A stretch of 15,243 nucleotides of DNA from Bacillota bacterium (GTDB lineage: Bacteria > Bacillota > Clostridia > Christensenellales > SZUA-584), in NCBI GenBank assembly GCA_023396555.1, contig JAEWWC010000045.1:1-15243 (forward strand), written 5' to 3'. The position numbers were made by a program, and so were the translations under genes. Below, one piece after another: positions 14,721 to 15,243 of the stretch (position 1 is the stretch's first letter; each line of letters starts with the position of its first letter). The notes beneath the pieces are model-generated. The model made no database searches. It was given only the letters and a program-made list of their open reading frames with translations, and was not told where the DNA came from.

Positions 14721-15243
14721 ATGGCCCCATTTTTTGAATTGCGCAACATCACGAAATGCTTCGCGCGAGTGGTTGCCAACAAAGACGTTTCGTTTTCCGT
14801 CAATCGCGGAGAGGTGCTGGCTCTGCTGGGCGAAAACGGCGCGGGAAAAAGCACCATCATGAAGATTCTTTACGGCTTGTATCGCGCGGATTCAGGCCAG
14901 ATACTGATGGATGGCGTTGAAAAGCATATCCATTCTCCCCGGGATGCGATGGCGCTGGGCGTCTCCATGATCCAGCAGCATTTTGCACTGGTGAACGCGC
15001 ATACCGTCACTGAAAACATCATCCTGGGCAACGTACACGGGAAAATTAACTACACAGCCTGCAGGGAAAAGGTGCTTGAGATCAGCCGGCAGTACGGATT
15101 TGAACTCCCCGCCGACGAAAAGGTGGGGGATCTGGCGGTGGGCGTCCAGCAGAAGGTGGAGATAGTCAAGGCGCTGTACCTCAAAACCCGGCTGCTGATC
15201 ATGGATGAGCCGACCGCGGTGCTCACCCCGCAGGAAACGGATA
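14721..15243 (+). CDS. BMP-type nucleoside/sugar ABC transporter ATPase, N-terminal part (runs off right edge)
   Basis: 174 codons are visible and the frame is open to the edge. It resembles the two-domain ATPases of BMP importers (YufO/NupO, RbsA-like), normally about 500 aa. Seen in the first nucleotide-binding domain: Walker A GENGAGKST at 37-45, Q-loop near 92 (MIQQHFALV), signature region LAVGVQQK at 138-145 and Walker B LLIMDEP with Asp162-Glu163. The signature Ser is replaced by Ala (families usually show LSVG.QQ). AAAGGAGG (14707-14714) lies 6 nt before the ATG, which fixes the start. It should energise import by permeases expected downstream of the window and use the BMP lipoprotein encoded 78 bp upstream. 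Confidence 0.92.
   Translation, partial: MAPFFELRNITKCFARVVANKDVSFSVNRGEVLALLGENGAGKSTIMKILYGLYRADSGQILMDGVEKHIHSPRDAMALGVSMIQQHFALVNAHTVTENIILGNVHGKINYTACREKVLEISRQYGFELPADEKVGDLAVGVQQKVEIVKALYLKTRLLIMDEPTAVLTPQETD

Overview
The window (about 15.2 kb, mixed GC, strong AGGAGG-type ribosome binding sites, lipoprotein-type binding proteins, YesM/YesN-type two-component genes) looks like the chromosome of an anaerobic Bacillota, most likely class Clostridia. It is a plant-arabinan/arabinoside utilisation locus followed by the start of a second transporter locus. No rRNA, tRNA, CRISPR array, insertion sequence or phage gene was seen.

Layout. (1) Positions 1-1470, minus strand: a LacI-family repressor gene followed after 19 bp by a GH51 alpha-L-arabinofuranosidase that runs off the left edge. 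(2) Positions 1471-1876: a 406-bp AT-rich divergent control region with two perfect TAAACGTTTA palindromes, two degenerate copies, a separate 25-bp palindrome and promoter-like elements. (3) Positions 1877-10695, plus strand: a GH127 beta-L-arabinofuranosidase, a complete ABC sugar importer (lipoprotein binding protein, two permeases, a dedicated MsmX/UgpC-type ATPase) with a DUF624/YesL membrane protein inserted before the ATPase, and L-arabinose isomerase (araA). (4) Positions 10815-13364: a promoter, a YesM-type sensor kinase and a compact YesN-type response regulator. (5) Positions 13365-15243: a regulatory gap with a tandem direct repeat and a structured leader, then a BMP-family lipoprotein and the 5' part of its ABC ATPase, cut by the right edge.

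Inferred workings: short arabinosides bind the family 1 lipoprotein, enter through the two permeases driven by the in-operon ATPase, and are split in the cytoplasm by GH127 (beta-L-Araf linkages) and GH51 (alpha-L-Araf linkages). AraA turns L-arabinose into L-ribulose. Ribulokinase and ribulose-5-phosphate epimerase are not in the window. The LacI protein probably represses both divergent units through the palindromes. The YesM/YesN pair sits between the arabinose operon and the BMP transporter. A two-turn direct repeat just upstream of the BMP promoter suggests the regulator activates the BMP operon.

Most enzymes and transporters belong to known families. The less ordinary parts are in the non-coding DNA: the multi-operator divergent region, the 25-bp palindrome, the YesN-like tandem site, the leader with two 8-bp-arm palindromes, and three hairpins between genes of the operons.
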